This document shows, in pieces, positions 37,450 through 43,746 of a stretch of DNA of 64,000 bases. The position numbers and the translations under genes are program-made. Origin of the DNA: Blumeriella jaapii (lineage: Eukaryota; Ascomycota; Leotiomycetes; Helotiales; Drepanopezizaceae); NCBI GenBank assembly GCA_009599575.1, contig VWND01000004.1, positions 1,294,001-1,358,000 of the forward strand, in the 5' to 3' direction. Within the stretch, counting starts at the first letter, position 1. Each line of letters begins with the position of its first letter. Under the pieces are notes generated by a model. It searched no databases. It was not told the DNA's origin and was given only the letters and a program-made list of their open reading frames with translations.

Positions 37450-38290
37450 ATCGAATTCTAAATTGCAACTACGATATTTTCGTGAAAATCCAGAATTTAA
37501 TTTAATTAATCAGAATAAATCCGAGCGACGTTTTCGAAACGTCGAAAAATACGTTTTATACTGGCGTTATTAAAAAAAAAGGCCGGCGCAGCTAAAGCTT
37601 TCAAATAGCAGCAGCCGCCAAACCGACAAAAACGAACGCAGCAGCAGCAGCGGCAGCGGCAGCTCGAGCCGCGGCGCGATTCGCACGATTTTCGACTATT
37701 ATAAAAGCCGAAGCGTTATTTTTTTTTAAACGATTTATATAAGCGTCGTAAATAATAAAATCGATAAAGGTTTTAGCAAAAGCTTTAGCTTCGGCAGCAA
37801 AAAAAAAAAAGCGGCAGCGGCGGTGGCAATATCGAAACGATTTATAAAATCGTTAAAGCCCGCGAAAAAAATTTGCGCTTCGGTGGCGCGTGCGATAAAA
37901 ACTTATAGCTAATTAAAAGCGAATTCGAATAAAAATTTAAAAGATTTATAAAAAAGCATTAAATATGCGAAGCTTTGCAACGGTTGTATTTCACGCTGAA
38001 AAGCTCGAAAACGCAAAAAGGCAAAAAGGCCGCTGTGATGCTTTCGCGTAAAATCAGGCGGGCGCACCGAAAGCAGATAGAAATTAAAAGTATTTTGAAA
38101 GTTCGCGGCGAACGCGGCGAAAAGCAATTAATTAAAATAAAAAAAAACTAACGAAAAAAAAAAAAATAAAAAAAAAAAAAAAAAGTTAAGCAGAAAAATG
38201 GCGGCTATTTTAAGGAAAAAGGCTTTTTTAAACGAAAATGCGAGCGCTACCGAAAACAAAAAAAACAAAATAGCAAAACAGCCATAATTC
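37450..38290 (+). pseudogene. Gy5 extra Ala/Lys-rich ORF after pol
   Basis: A plus-strand frame downstream of integrase that stays unusually coherent. A polyalanine segment (KTNAAAAAAAAARAAARFARF, about 37625-37690) is followed by LAKALASAAKKKKAAAAVAISKRF near 37780-37840, CASVARAIKTYS near 37875, AKLCNGCISR near 37965-37995, and a basic stretch KARKRKKAKRPLQCF near 37995-38040. It ends in a long Lys run near 38160-38190. The few stops are consistent with CAA-to-TAA. The GC-rich CAG/CGG run is one of the least converted coding stretches in Gy5. No family recognised. The antisense open frames at 37909-38313 are shadows. Confidence 0.6.
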
Positions 38291-38428
38291 ACGACCGAAA
38301 GCGAACGAAACAATTATAATTTACGATTAAAAACGAAAGAAATTACACGTTATTTCGAAGGCGTAACGCATATTATATACGGAAGCATACGTATAAAAAA
38401 ATCAATCGCCTTTAGAAACCAAAGGCTT

Positions 38429-38442
38429 AAAAAAAAAGGTAA
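38429..38442 (+). other. Gy5 polypurine tract
   Basis: AAAAAAAAAGGTAA immediately before the 3' LTR (TATCAGGAAC). Its position and composition fit a plus-strand primer. Confidence 0.75.
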
Positions 38443-38532
38443 TATCAGGAACTAATATTATATATATAAATCAGATAATCCGCCAAAACCTTTTGCTTTT
38501 TACCAACTTTTAAATAGCATTTTCTGCGGATA
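38443..38532 (+). repeat. Gy5 3' LTR, left part
   Basis: First 90 bp of the LTR, strongly AT-converted compared with the 5' LTR. Broken by TRG after GGATA (38528-38532). Confidence 0.93.
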
Positions 38533-38700
38533 TGTGACGAACCTCATATATTTCCCTTAAGATACAGACAGAGAGCTGAAAGGAGGAAGCTCGGGGCGAA
38601 CTATATACACTGTAGAACCCCCTGCCCTGGCGCTACGCCAGAACTGTAACGGAAGGCTGAACAGCCGAAAGCCGAACAGCCGAATGGCCGGGCCGTTACA
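38533..38700 (-). repeat. TRG 3' LTR
   Basis: 168 bp. The minus strand starts TGTAACGGCCCGGCC and ends GGTTCGTCACA. Contains short inverted repeats (CTGGCG CTA CGCCAG) and tandem CCGAACAGCCGAA-like segments. Confidence 0.96.
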
Positions 38701-38716
38701 CTACCCCCCCCTCCGA
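38701..38716 (-). other. TRG polypurine tract
   Basis: The minus strand reads TTCGGAGGGGGGGTAG directly before the 3' LTR. It is nearly the same as the tract of Gy2, which hints at a common enzyme donor. Confidence 0.85.
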
Positions 38717-38838
38717 AAAAAGCTGGCCTCTCAGCTGTACAGAAAATTATACCGAAGGTTCGGCACACCGAAATAAAATGAACGAACGATTGCAATTGCA
38801 ATCAAAAAATAAAGGAGTGTAAAAATGAAAGAAAACCA

Positions 38839-39591
38839 CTACTGAAACCCCCATTCCGAACCGTCCGAAAACTCCTCAGCCAGTGCAGCTTCGATTTCAG
38901 CCTCATCTTCGTCGCCGTACAAACCGATTGCAGCCATTTGCTCTCGTCTCAAAACGTCGCGAGGTATGGCGGGTCTGAATTTGCAGCCCGCAATCCAGTG
39001 ATTTGTACCGCCGCACCTAGTGCAACAGCCTGTGCGACGCCAATCTTCTCTTTGAGCCATTGATGAATGGGGAGCCCTAGGTAGAACTGGGTATTTCTGA
39101 TCTAGGGTCAAAGTTTCGTCTTTATTGATTGCATCTGAAACTTCGATTGCACCTAATTCATTAATGCGTTCGAGCTCCTCTCGTTCCTCGATTTGGGTTA
39201 TATCCATCGGGTCGCCAGCGTCGTATGTCAGCCGGCGGGTCGGCGTATTCGTACGCATACCGACCACCCTAGGGGGGGGGTTGTTCCGAGGGGCGTTCCG
39301 AGGGGTGCTAGGGCCGGGCTGGCCCGAAGGGAAAGAAGAAGGGCCGAAATTGGAAGGGCCGAAATTGGCTGATCGGGAACCCGAACCAACTAAACGTTGT
39401 AAAAATGCAACGTATGCGATCCAAGTGGTGGGAAGGTCCATATGGCCCCGGAGTAGCCTTTTCACCGGGTCGGCTAAACCGTTCCGAAATGCGACGATTT
39501 TGGCTACGTCATCCCAATCAATACGACTTTCGTGCAACAAACGCTGAAAGGTCGCAATGTAAACCTGCAAAGAGCTGGAACCTTGTTGCAC
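38839..39591 (-). CDS. TRG Gag, C-terminal portion (second frame)
   Basis: A 250-codon open frame, not beginning at a real ATG (the first codon is GTG within the overlap), so it continues the upstream frame after a one-base shift. Residues about 1-70 finish a capsid-like domain (LQVYIATFQRLLHESRIDWD, FRNGLADPVKRLLRG). A low-complexity segment rich in Gly, Pro, Ser and Asn follows, with repeated NFGPS. A perfect CCHC zinc knuckle, C-TR-C-GGTN-H-WIAG-C, lies at 38983-39024. The acidic C-terminus EDEAEIEAALAEEF ends at the TAG at 38839. The protein should bind and package element RNA. Plus-strand open frames across 39125-39596 are shadows. Confidence 0.85.
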   Translation of the reverse strand: MQQGSSSLQVYIATFQRLLHESRIDWDDVAKIVAFRNGLADPVKRLLRGHMDLPTTWIAYVAFLQRLVGSGSRSANFGPSNFGPSSFPSGQPGPSTPRNAPRNNPPPRVVGMRTNTPTRRLTYDAGDPMDITQIEEREELERINELGAIEVSDAINKDETLTLDQKYPVLPRAPHSSMAQREDWRRTGCCTRCGGTNHWIAGCKFRPAIPRDVLRREQMAAIGLYGDEDEAEIEAALAEEFSDGSEWGFQ

Positions 39592-40010
39592 GCTAGTAGT
39601 CGGTCTTCTGCCTCCTGAACCTTATTCGGGTTATCGTACACTCGGCGCAGTTCTTCGAGTAAAGTATGATAACTCCAAGATTGATGTGATTCGGCCGAAG
39701 AAAGCAGGGGTAGGACTAGCGATTGGCAGTTGTTTTCGAGATTTGCAAAGACGTAGTAGAATTGGGCGGTGGCGTTGCCGATTGATTGGCCGTCGACTCG
39801 TAATTTGGCTTTAATTGAGGGGTACCATGTATCCCATTTGGCTCCACCAAACTTGACAGGATCGGGTAAACACGGCCTGGGCCGACGATTTTCGGTCAGA
39901 TCGTCGATTCGTGTATCGAGGTTTTCAAGCTGCTGCTCGAGTTCTAAGATGCGTTGTTGCATTTGCAGTTGAATAGAACTGGCAGAGCCTTCAGGAAGTG
40001 GTGTAGACAT
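39504..40010 (-). CDS. TRG Gag, N-terminal portion (first frame)
   Basis: Starts at ATG (40008-40010) with MSTPLPEGS. Residues about 12-42 form a Gln/Leu-rich coiled coil (QMQQRILELEQQLENLDTRI). Residues 45-135 look like the capsid of fungal LTR elements: DPVKFGGAKWDTWYPSIKAK, then SWSYHTLLEELRRVYDNP. The natural protein seems to pass into the -1 frame within the 88-nt overlap (39504-39591), probably near LLACNK. After that this frame runs into unrelated residues and stops. No slippery heptamer is evident, so a one-base indel is more likely than programmed shifting. Confidence 0.85.
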   Translation of the reverse strand: MSTPLPEGSASSIQLQMQQRILELEQQLENLDTRIDDLTENRRPRPCLPDPVKFGGAKWDTWYPSIKAKLRVDGQSIGNATAQFYYVFANLENNCQSLVLPLLSSAESHQSWSYHTLLEELRRVYDNPNKVQEAEDRLLACNKVPALCRFTLRPFSVCCTKVVLIGMT

Positions 40011-40446
40011 AGCTATGACGTAGCTAGTCTAGAAGCGAAAGAACAAAGGGGAGGTTGGTGCTGTAGTAGCTGTCGGTGCTTTTGGGTCGGAAGCACCAAG
40101 TTATCGGTGGGAGTAGTCGTATTGAAGTATTGTAAGGCAGTGCACGCTAGTATGGCGGTAGCGTACGAGAAGGTGCAATAATCGTAGTAATAGAAGGTAG
40201 GTAGGTTGGTGGCGCAATTGATCGGAAGCGCCTGAAACAATAAATTTCGGGAGGTGAAGAATGGTGCGAGAGGTCGGATACACCGGAAACAATACGTGGC
40301 GAGAGTTGTAGTCGATAAAAAGGGTCAATAACCAATAATCAATAAATCAATGAGCCAATAATCAATGAACCAATATCAATAAAGTCAATAAATCAATAAC
40401 CAATAATCAATAATACGACGTTACTCCGAACGAAGGGTCTGTATAG
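40011..40446 (-). other. TRG 5' untranslated leader
   Basis: 436 bp between the 5' LTR and the Gag start. No coding frame with recognisable content; short open frames on both strands are chance. Just inside the LTR, at 40325-40425, lies an array of imperfect CAATAAT/CAATAAA repeats. I see no standard TGG-starting primer-binding site directly after the LTR. Confidence 0.6.
40325..40425. repeat. Imperfect CAATAA-type short tandem repeats
   Basis: About 100 bp made of AATCAATAA, CCAATAATC and related 7-10-mers in the TRG leader. It could be part of the packaging region or simply a microsatellite. Confidence 0.75.
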
Positions 40447-40615
40447 TGTGACGAACCTCATATATTTCCCTTAAGATACAGACAGAGAGCTGAAAGGAAG
40501 GAAGCTCGGGGCGAACTATATACACTGTAGAACCCCCTGCCCTGGCGCTACGCCAGAACTGTAACGGAAGGCTGAACAGCCGAAAGCCGAACAGCCGAAT
40601 GGCCGGGCCGTTACA
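40447..40615 (-). repeat. TRG 5' LTR
   Basis: 169 bp, identical to the 3' LTR except for one extra base in the GGAAGGAAGC run. It carries a TATATAG box (minus strand, 40517-40524) downstream of its GC-rich half, a plausible promoter for the Gag RNA. Confidence 0.95.
40517..40524 (-). promoter_or_regulatory. Putative TATA box in TRG LTR
   Basis: The minus strand reads GTATATAG about 75 bp before the LTR end, with C/T-rich sequence downstream. Assigned by position and motif only. Confidence 0.35.
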
Positions 40616-40620
40616 GGATA

Positions 40621-40943
40621 GGCCGTAAAGGCCGGATAATATTATAAAAGCTAAAAATAATATTTAAATAAAACATTTTATAAGAATAATTGCTAAAAAA
40701 CCAGTTATTAAAGTTATATTAAAAAGAATAAAAAAAGGTCGGGATAGGGGTTGGAAAAGCATATTAAATAAAGTTCGCCTGGTTTTCTAGGAAATACTTT
40801 TTTCGAAGGCTCCATTTCTTCTTTTGTACTTATACACGCCTTCTATTAGAAATGTAGAAGGTAAAAATCAGTCTGACTATCAACCCAACCTTATCTAAGC
40901 TTTATTATCTGAACTAGTGTTTCCCTGCCTTTCAATCCTTATA
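40621..40943 (+). repeat. Gy5 3' LTR, right part
   Basis: Remaining 323 bp of the Gy5 LTR after TRG, less AT-converted towards its right end (CTATCAACCCAACCTTATC). Ends CCTTATA, followed by the TAAAT target copy. Confidence 0.93.
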
Positions 40944-40948
40944 TAAAT

Positions 40949-40996
40949 TATATATTAAAATATTTGCATATATCGATAGCGGAACTAATATTTTCG
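40949..40996 (+). mobile_element. Gy2c, short second segment
   Basis: 48 bp of Gy2 between Gy5 and D, matching Gy2b 45486-45533 (ATATATCGATAGC...CTAATATTTTCG). Ends with the 9-mer ATATTTTCG, which recurs at 55617-55625 after D. Confidence 0.9.
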
Positions 40997-41124
40997 GATA
41001 CCGGAATAATGTCCCAAAAACAGTGGGTCGTGCACGGACCACTCTACGTCATCCTACGTCATCACTACCACCCCCTACCACCCCCCTGCCATCCCCTCAG
41101 CCACCCACCCAGCCACACCCTCGC

Positions 41125-41170
41125 ACCTCCACCACCACCACCATTACCACCACCACTACCACCACCACCA
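41125..41170. repeat. ACC trinucleotide microsatellite
   Basis: Interrupted (ACC)n on the plus strand with a few ATT and ACT units. Its mirror on the far side of D is weaker (GTGGTGGTGATG at 55419-55430). Confidence 0.9.
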
Positions 41171-41181
41171 ATTATATAAAA

Positions 41182-41201
41182 TTGGGGGGCCAGCCCCCCA
41201 A
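41182..41201. repeat. G/C hairpin in D
   Basis: TTGGGGGG, four-base loop CCAG, CCCCCCAA: a perfect 8-bp stem. It lies between the microsatellite and the AT-rich interior. Function unknown. Confidence 0.85.
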
Positions 41202-41339
41202 ACCCCCCGTATTGGAATAATATTAATATTAATATTATAATCAACCACTCGAGCTGCGCGCCTATTTGCGGCCACGATCGTCGGCAGACTTGCGTCTGCG
41301 ACCCCAGGAAATGCTGTCGTACAGAAACACACTGGATAT

Positions 41340-41606
41340 TGTAACGATCTAATCAGTCGGAGGGCTGGGAAATCAGTCAACTGGTCGCCGTGTTCATATG
41401 ATATGAAAAACGAGCCTTTGGTTCTGTAACAAAATATTCACTTAGAATCAACAACTGCAAAAGGCAAAGGTTGCTAAAAAAAAAAATCTTATATATATAA
41501 ATAATTTCTACAATTGATAAAAAAACCTATCAAAAAACCAGAAAGCTTGCAGCTATACGTAATTGCTAGAATAATACGAAAAGTAGCAAAAAGGTAAATC
41601 GTTATA
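41340..41606 (-). repeat. Gy1B 3' LTR
   Basis: 267 bp, plus strand TGTAACGATCT at the outer edge and CGTTATA at the inner edge. The adjoining interior reads CGGACGGAGAAATAA on the minus strand, a likely polypurine tract (41607-41622). Confidence 0.93.
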
Positions 41607-41749
41607 TTATTTCTCCGTCCGAAAAAAGCGCGCTTTTAAGCTTTTATTTATTAGTACGTCGCTATTTAAATAATCGTACGAATCCAAACCTTCGAAATAC
41701 GCTTTCAGCCAGTCTATAAGTTTTGCAAAAGGGCCGGAAAGCTTTTTAT

Positions 41750-41907
41750 TGTTACGGTTATGCCCGGGGCACTTGGCACTTCGTAACCCTTATGTAGTGC
41801 ATCGTAGAATAAATCCTTCCAATTTATTTTTGTACCTTTTAAATCAGTTGGCCTAATAGTAAAGCGATGTACTATTTGCTGGCCCGGATGATTACCGGAC
41901 CGTTACA
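41750..41907 (+). repeat. TRIM 5' LTR
   Basis: 158 bp. By eye it differs from the other LTR at about 13 positions, all transitions, with A or T mostly on this side. It appears partly RIP-mutated while its partner is almost clean. Confidence 0.92.
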
Positions 41908-42086
41908 AAAGAATAAATTAACCTGATAGCGTATATTCTGAGATTTGTGCGGCAGTATAAGCGAAGATACGTGATTTAAATTCCTTAAAATCTGAGATTC
42001 CTTTGCCTAAAGCTTAGTAATCGCTAGGCTTCGCAATGAAACGAAGCGTTGGCTTTATTTTGATACGATAGTCGGAATTATAACGG

Positions 42087-42299
42087 CTATATAAGTTTCA
42101 GAAGCTTTTCGAAAAAACGTAGTAGCAAGTCTACCGGTTGCCGGGGACGGAACCGATTTTTAAAAGGAAGTAATGTTACGGTTATACCCGGGGCACTTGG
42201 CATTTCGTAACCCTTATGTAGTGCATCGTAGAATAGATCCTTCCAATCTATTCTTGTACCTTTTAGGTCAGTTGGCCTAATGGTAAAGCGATGCACCAT
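42087..42299 (-). CDS. Small antisense ORF across TRIM interior and LTR
   Basis: 70 codons on the minus strand, starting ATG in the 3' LTR and ending in the interior. It begins MVHRFTIRPTDLKGTRIDW and has no known domain. The equivalent frame in the other LTR remains open but has lost its ATG (ATA). Composition is not low-complexity. It could be chance or a captured fragment; TRIMs normally encode no protein. Confidence 0.3.
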   Translation of the reverse strand: MVHRFTIRPTDLKGTRIDWKDLFYDALHKGYEMPSAPGITVTLLPFKNRFRPRQPVDLLLRFFEKLLKLI

Positions 42300-42331
42300 T
42301 TGCTGGCCCGGGTGATTACCGGGCCGTCACA
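42174..42331 (+). repeat. TRIM 3' LTR
   Basis: 158 bp. Close to its end, GGCCCGG and CCGGGCC (42305-42311, 42319-42325) form a 7-bp stem with a 7-base loop. Confidence 0.93.
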
Positions 42332-43638
42332 TTTATACGCCAAATAAAAATCGCGCACTTTTAGAAAAGCGTTTATAAAATCAAACGCGAAATACCACGT
42401 GAAATCTTTATTTAAGCTTATTCAAAAAACTTTGTACTAAAAAGTCTTTCGCTACATTCGATAAACGATTTATTTTTCGATTTCGTAATTAAGCTTATTA
42501 ATTATATTAATAAATTCAAAAGCTAAATTAATTTAATCTGAAAGCGCGTCGTCAATTGCTTACGCAATCGACTAGCGTGAAAAACTAAATATACGTTTAT
42601 AATATTAAAAAAGTCTAGCTTAAAAGCGTTATCGAAAATTTTGGCTATATTTTTGAAAAAGCCGTTTGTAGGATTGTCGAGCTTGCGAAAAGGCCGGAAA
42701 ATCGAAAATAAACGCATATCGAGCCATACGTAATCGCTAACGTTAAAATCGATCGCGCGGCGAAACTTATTCGCATTTTTTTTAATTTTATCGTAAGTTT
42801 ATTAAAAATGCGATTTAGCGAAGTTTCAAGCGTTGTAATAACGGCGAGCGTACGCACAAGCTTCGTTTGCGTTTAATTTATATAAGAAAAAAAAAAAAAA
42901 AATATCGAGCTTCCAATTTCAATTGATATAAAAAGCGTAGCCGTATACAATTTTAAAAAATAAAAAACCATTTAGATTCTTGTAAAAAAAAATTATTTAA
43001 GCGAAATTTATTATAAAAAAAAATTCGTTTTAATCGTTTTAATAAAAATTTACGAAAAATCGAAAGCGTTTTTACAAATATTAATTGTAAATCTCGGTCT
43101 GACCGTCGGTTTCAAAATAAGCGGCTGTCGAAAGTTTTAATTGCGTATCGAATATTTTATTTAATTCAAATTAAAAAGTAAACCAATATTAAAAGCCACG
43201 ATCGCTAATAATATTTTTTAAAAAGCCAAAATATTTATACACGTGAAATATATACAATTTAGCGAAGCTTCGAACGTCGATATTTTTATAGCAAAAAATC
43301 GAAATAGCCTGTTTAAAAAAGCGATTTATTATTACGAATACGTTATTATAATTATATTTATTTTTATTAAAACTGCAAAAGTTTATTATAACGTGTTTTC
43401 AAAAATGGTTAAAAACAGAAAAAAACTAAAAAAGACCGGGGCGCTTATTTTTTAAAACAAAACTCTTTCGATTGTTACGATCCTGGCCTGGCTAGTGGTA
43501 GTTGCCAATAGTATGGCTGCCAATGGTATAATTGCCAATGGTATAAATGCTAATGGTGTTGGATTAAGATTTGGGCACGGACCACCTCGGCCACTAAGCC
43601 TCGCGCTAAATCACGTGACCCATAAGCGCAACCTATTG

Positions 43639-43646
43639 TATATAAA
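43639..43646 (+). promoter_or_regulatory. Putative TATA box of Gy2 LTR
   Basis: TATATAAA, kept or nearly kept in the five Gy2 LTRs (TGTACATAAA in two). It lies 22 bp downstream of the conserved CACGTG, a promoter-like arrangement. Confidence 0.45.
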
Positions 43647-43656
43647 ATTCGCGACC

Positions 43657-43674
43657 CCGAGCATTCTAGCTCGG
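43657..43674 (+). promoter_or_regulatory. Conserved stem-loop in Gy2 LTR
   Basis: 6-bp stem CCGAGC/GCTCGG, loop ATTCTA (ATTTTA in two LTRs), followed by a run of T. The stem is unchanged in all five LTRs. It could mark the transcript start region, an RNA 3' end or a packaging element. Confidence 0.5.
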
Positions 43675-43746
43675 TGTTTTTTTTTTAATTTATATGCGTA
43701 TCTTTTGGTTTATATTATCCCGATCATTTTTAAGCTAGCTGTAATA

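Larger units (their letters stand above)
38533..40615 (-). mobile_element. TRG, gag-only non-autonomous LTR retrotransposon
   Basis: 2,083-bp element in the 3' LTR of Gy5, with the duplication GGATA at 38528-38532 and 40616-40620. LTRs are 168 and 169 bp and appear to differ by one inserted base. A polypurine tract on the minus strand sets the orientation. The interior encodes only Gag, in two overlapping frames; no protease, RT, RNase H or integrase is present and there is no room for them. Base composition is balanced and no RIP is visible, in sharp contrast to its host LTR. It resembles the terminal-repeat-with-Gag class known in plants. It must borrow enzymes from another element. Confidence 0.95.
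31497..40943 (+). mobile_element. Gy5, complete Ty3/gypsy element
   Basis: Plus-strand element inserted in Gy2c with the duplication TAAAT at 31492-31496 and 40944-40948. Removing TRG leaves about 7.36 kb. LTRs are 412 and 413 bp. Order: gag with two zinc knuckles, protease, RT, RNase H, integrase, extra Ala/Lys-rich ORF, polypurine tract, LTR. Gy2b at 45481-45490 shows the empty site. Confidence 0.95.
40997..41339. repeat. D, left segment
   Basis: 343 bp: terminal inverted repeat, GTGCACGGACCACTC region (its mirror AGTCCGTGCA lies at 55540-55549), pyrimidine-rich sequence of CCACCC and CCCCT words, an ACC microsatellite at 41125-41170, a hairpin at 41182-41201, ATT repeats at 41217-41240 and the start of an internal direct repeat. 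Ends with GATAT, the Gy1B target site. Pro- and Thr-rich open frames here only reflect the microsatellite. Confidence 0.8.
41750..42331 (+). mobile_element. TRIM-like miniature LTR element
   Basis: 582 bp: two 158-bp LTRs (41750-41907 and 42174-42331) around 266 bp of non-coding interior, with the 5-bp duplication TTTAT at 41745-41749 and 42332-42336. Gy1C near 56745-56755 has the empty site GCTTTTTATGCGC. LTRs start TGTTACGGTTAT and end CCGTTACA/CCGTCACA. AAAAGGAAGTAA before the second LTR is the polypurine tract, so the element is plus-oriented. It encodes nothing needed for movement and must use another element's enzymes. Confidence 0.93.
41607..43472 (-). pseudogene. Gy1B integrase (split by TRIM)
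   Basis: Minus-strand integrase, collinear with Gy1C 56606-57892. Gy1C preserves DFIT-like core sequence, NIFVIINRFFKQAI, then NIISDRSF and YYETDGQIEIYNQYLQKRFRF (from YHPETDGQTE), and C-terminal VHLVFHANRLRK near 56990-57030. In Gy1B the C-terminal part is at 42523-42857 and TRIM lies within the tail at 41750. Plus-strand open frames near 43243-43455 and 57659-57871 are antisense shadows. Confidence 0.82.
43473..43746 (+). repeat. Gy2b 5' LTR
   Basis: 274 bp with four minisatellite units. CACGTG at 43612-43617, TATATAAA at 43639-43646, then the stem-loop CCGAGC-ATTCTA-GCTCGG at 43657-43674 followed by a T-run. Confidence 0.95.

Noticed and set aside
38128..38313. Phe-rich minus-strand frame that looks like transmembrane helices
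   Set aside because: Complement of the Lys-run end of the Gy5 extra ORF.
39125..39596. 140- and 63-codon plus-strand frames in TRG
   Set aside because: Antisense to Gag, which has a coiled coil and CCHC knuckle on the minus strand; normal GC content leaves long antisense frames by chance.
40964..41220. Pro/Thr-rich frames with HPLPPPCHP-like sequence
   Set aside because: They translate the ACC microsatellite and C-rich tract of D; no independent coding evidence.
43243..43455. 70-residue plus-strand frame conserved between Gy1B and Gy1C (also 57659-57871)
   Set aside because: Conservation follows from homology of the two copies; the minus strand encodes the integrase core there, so this is an antisense shadow.
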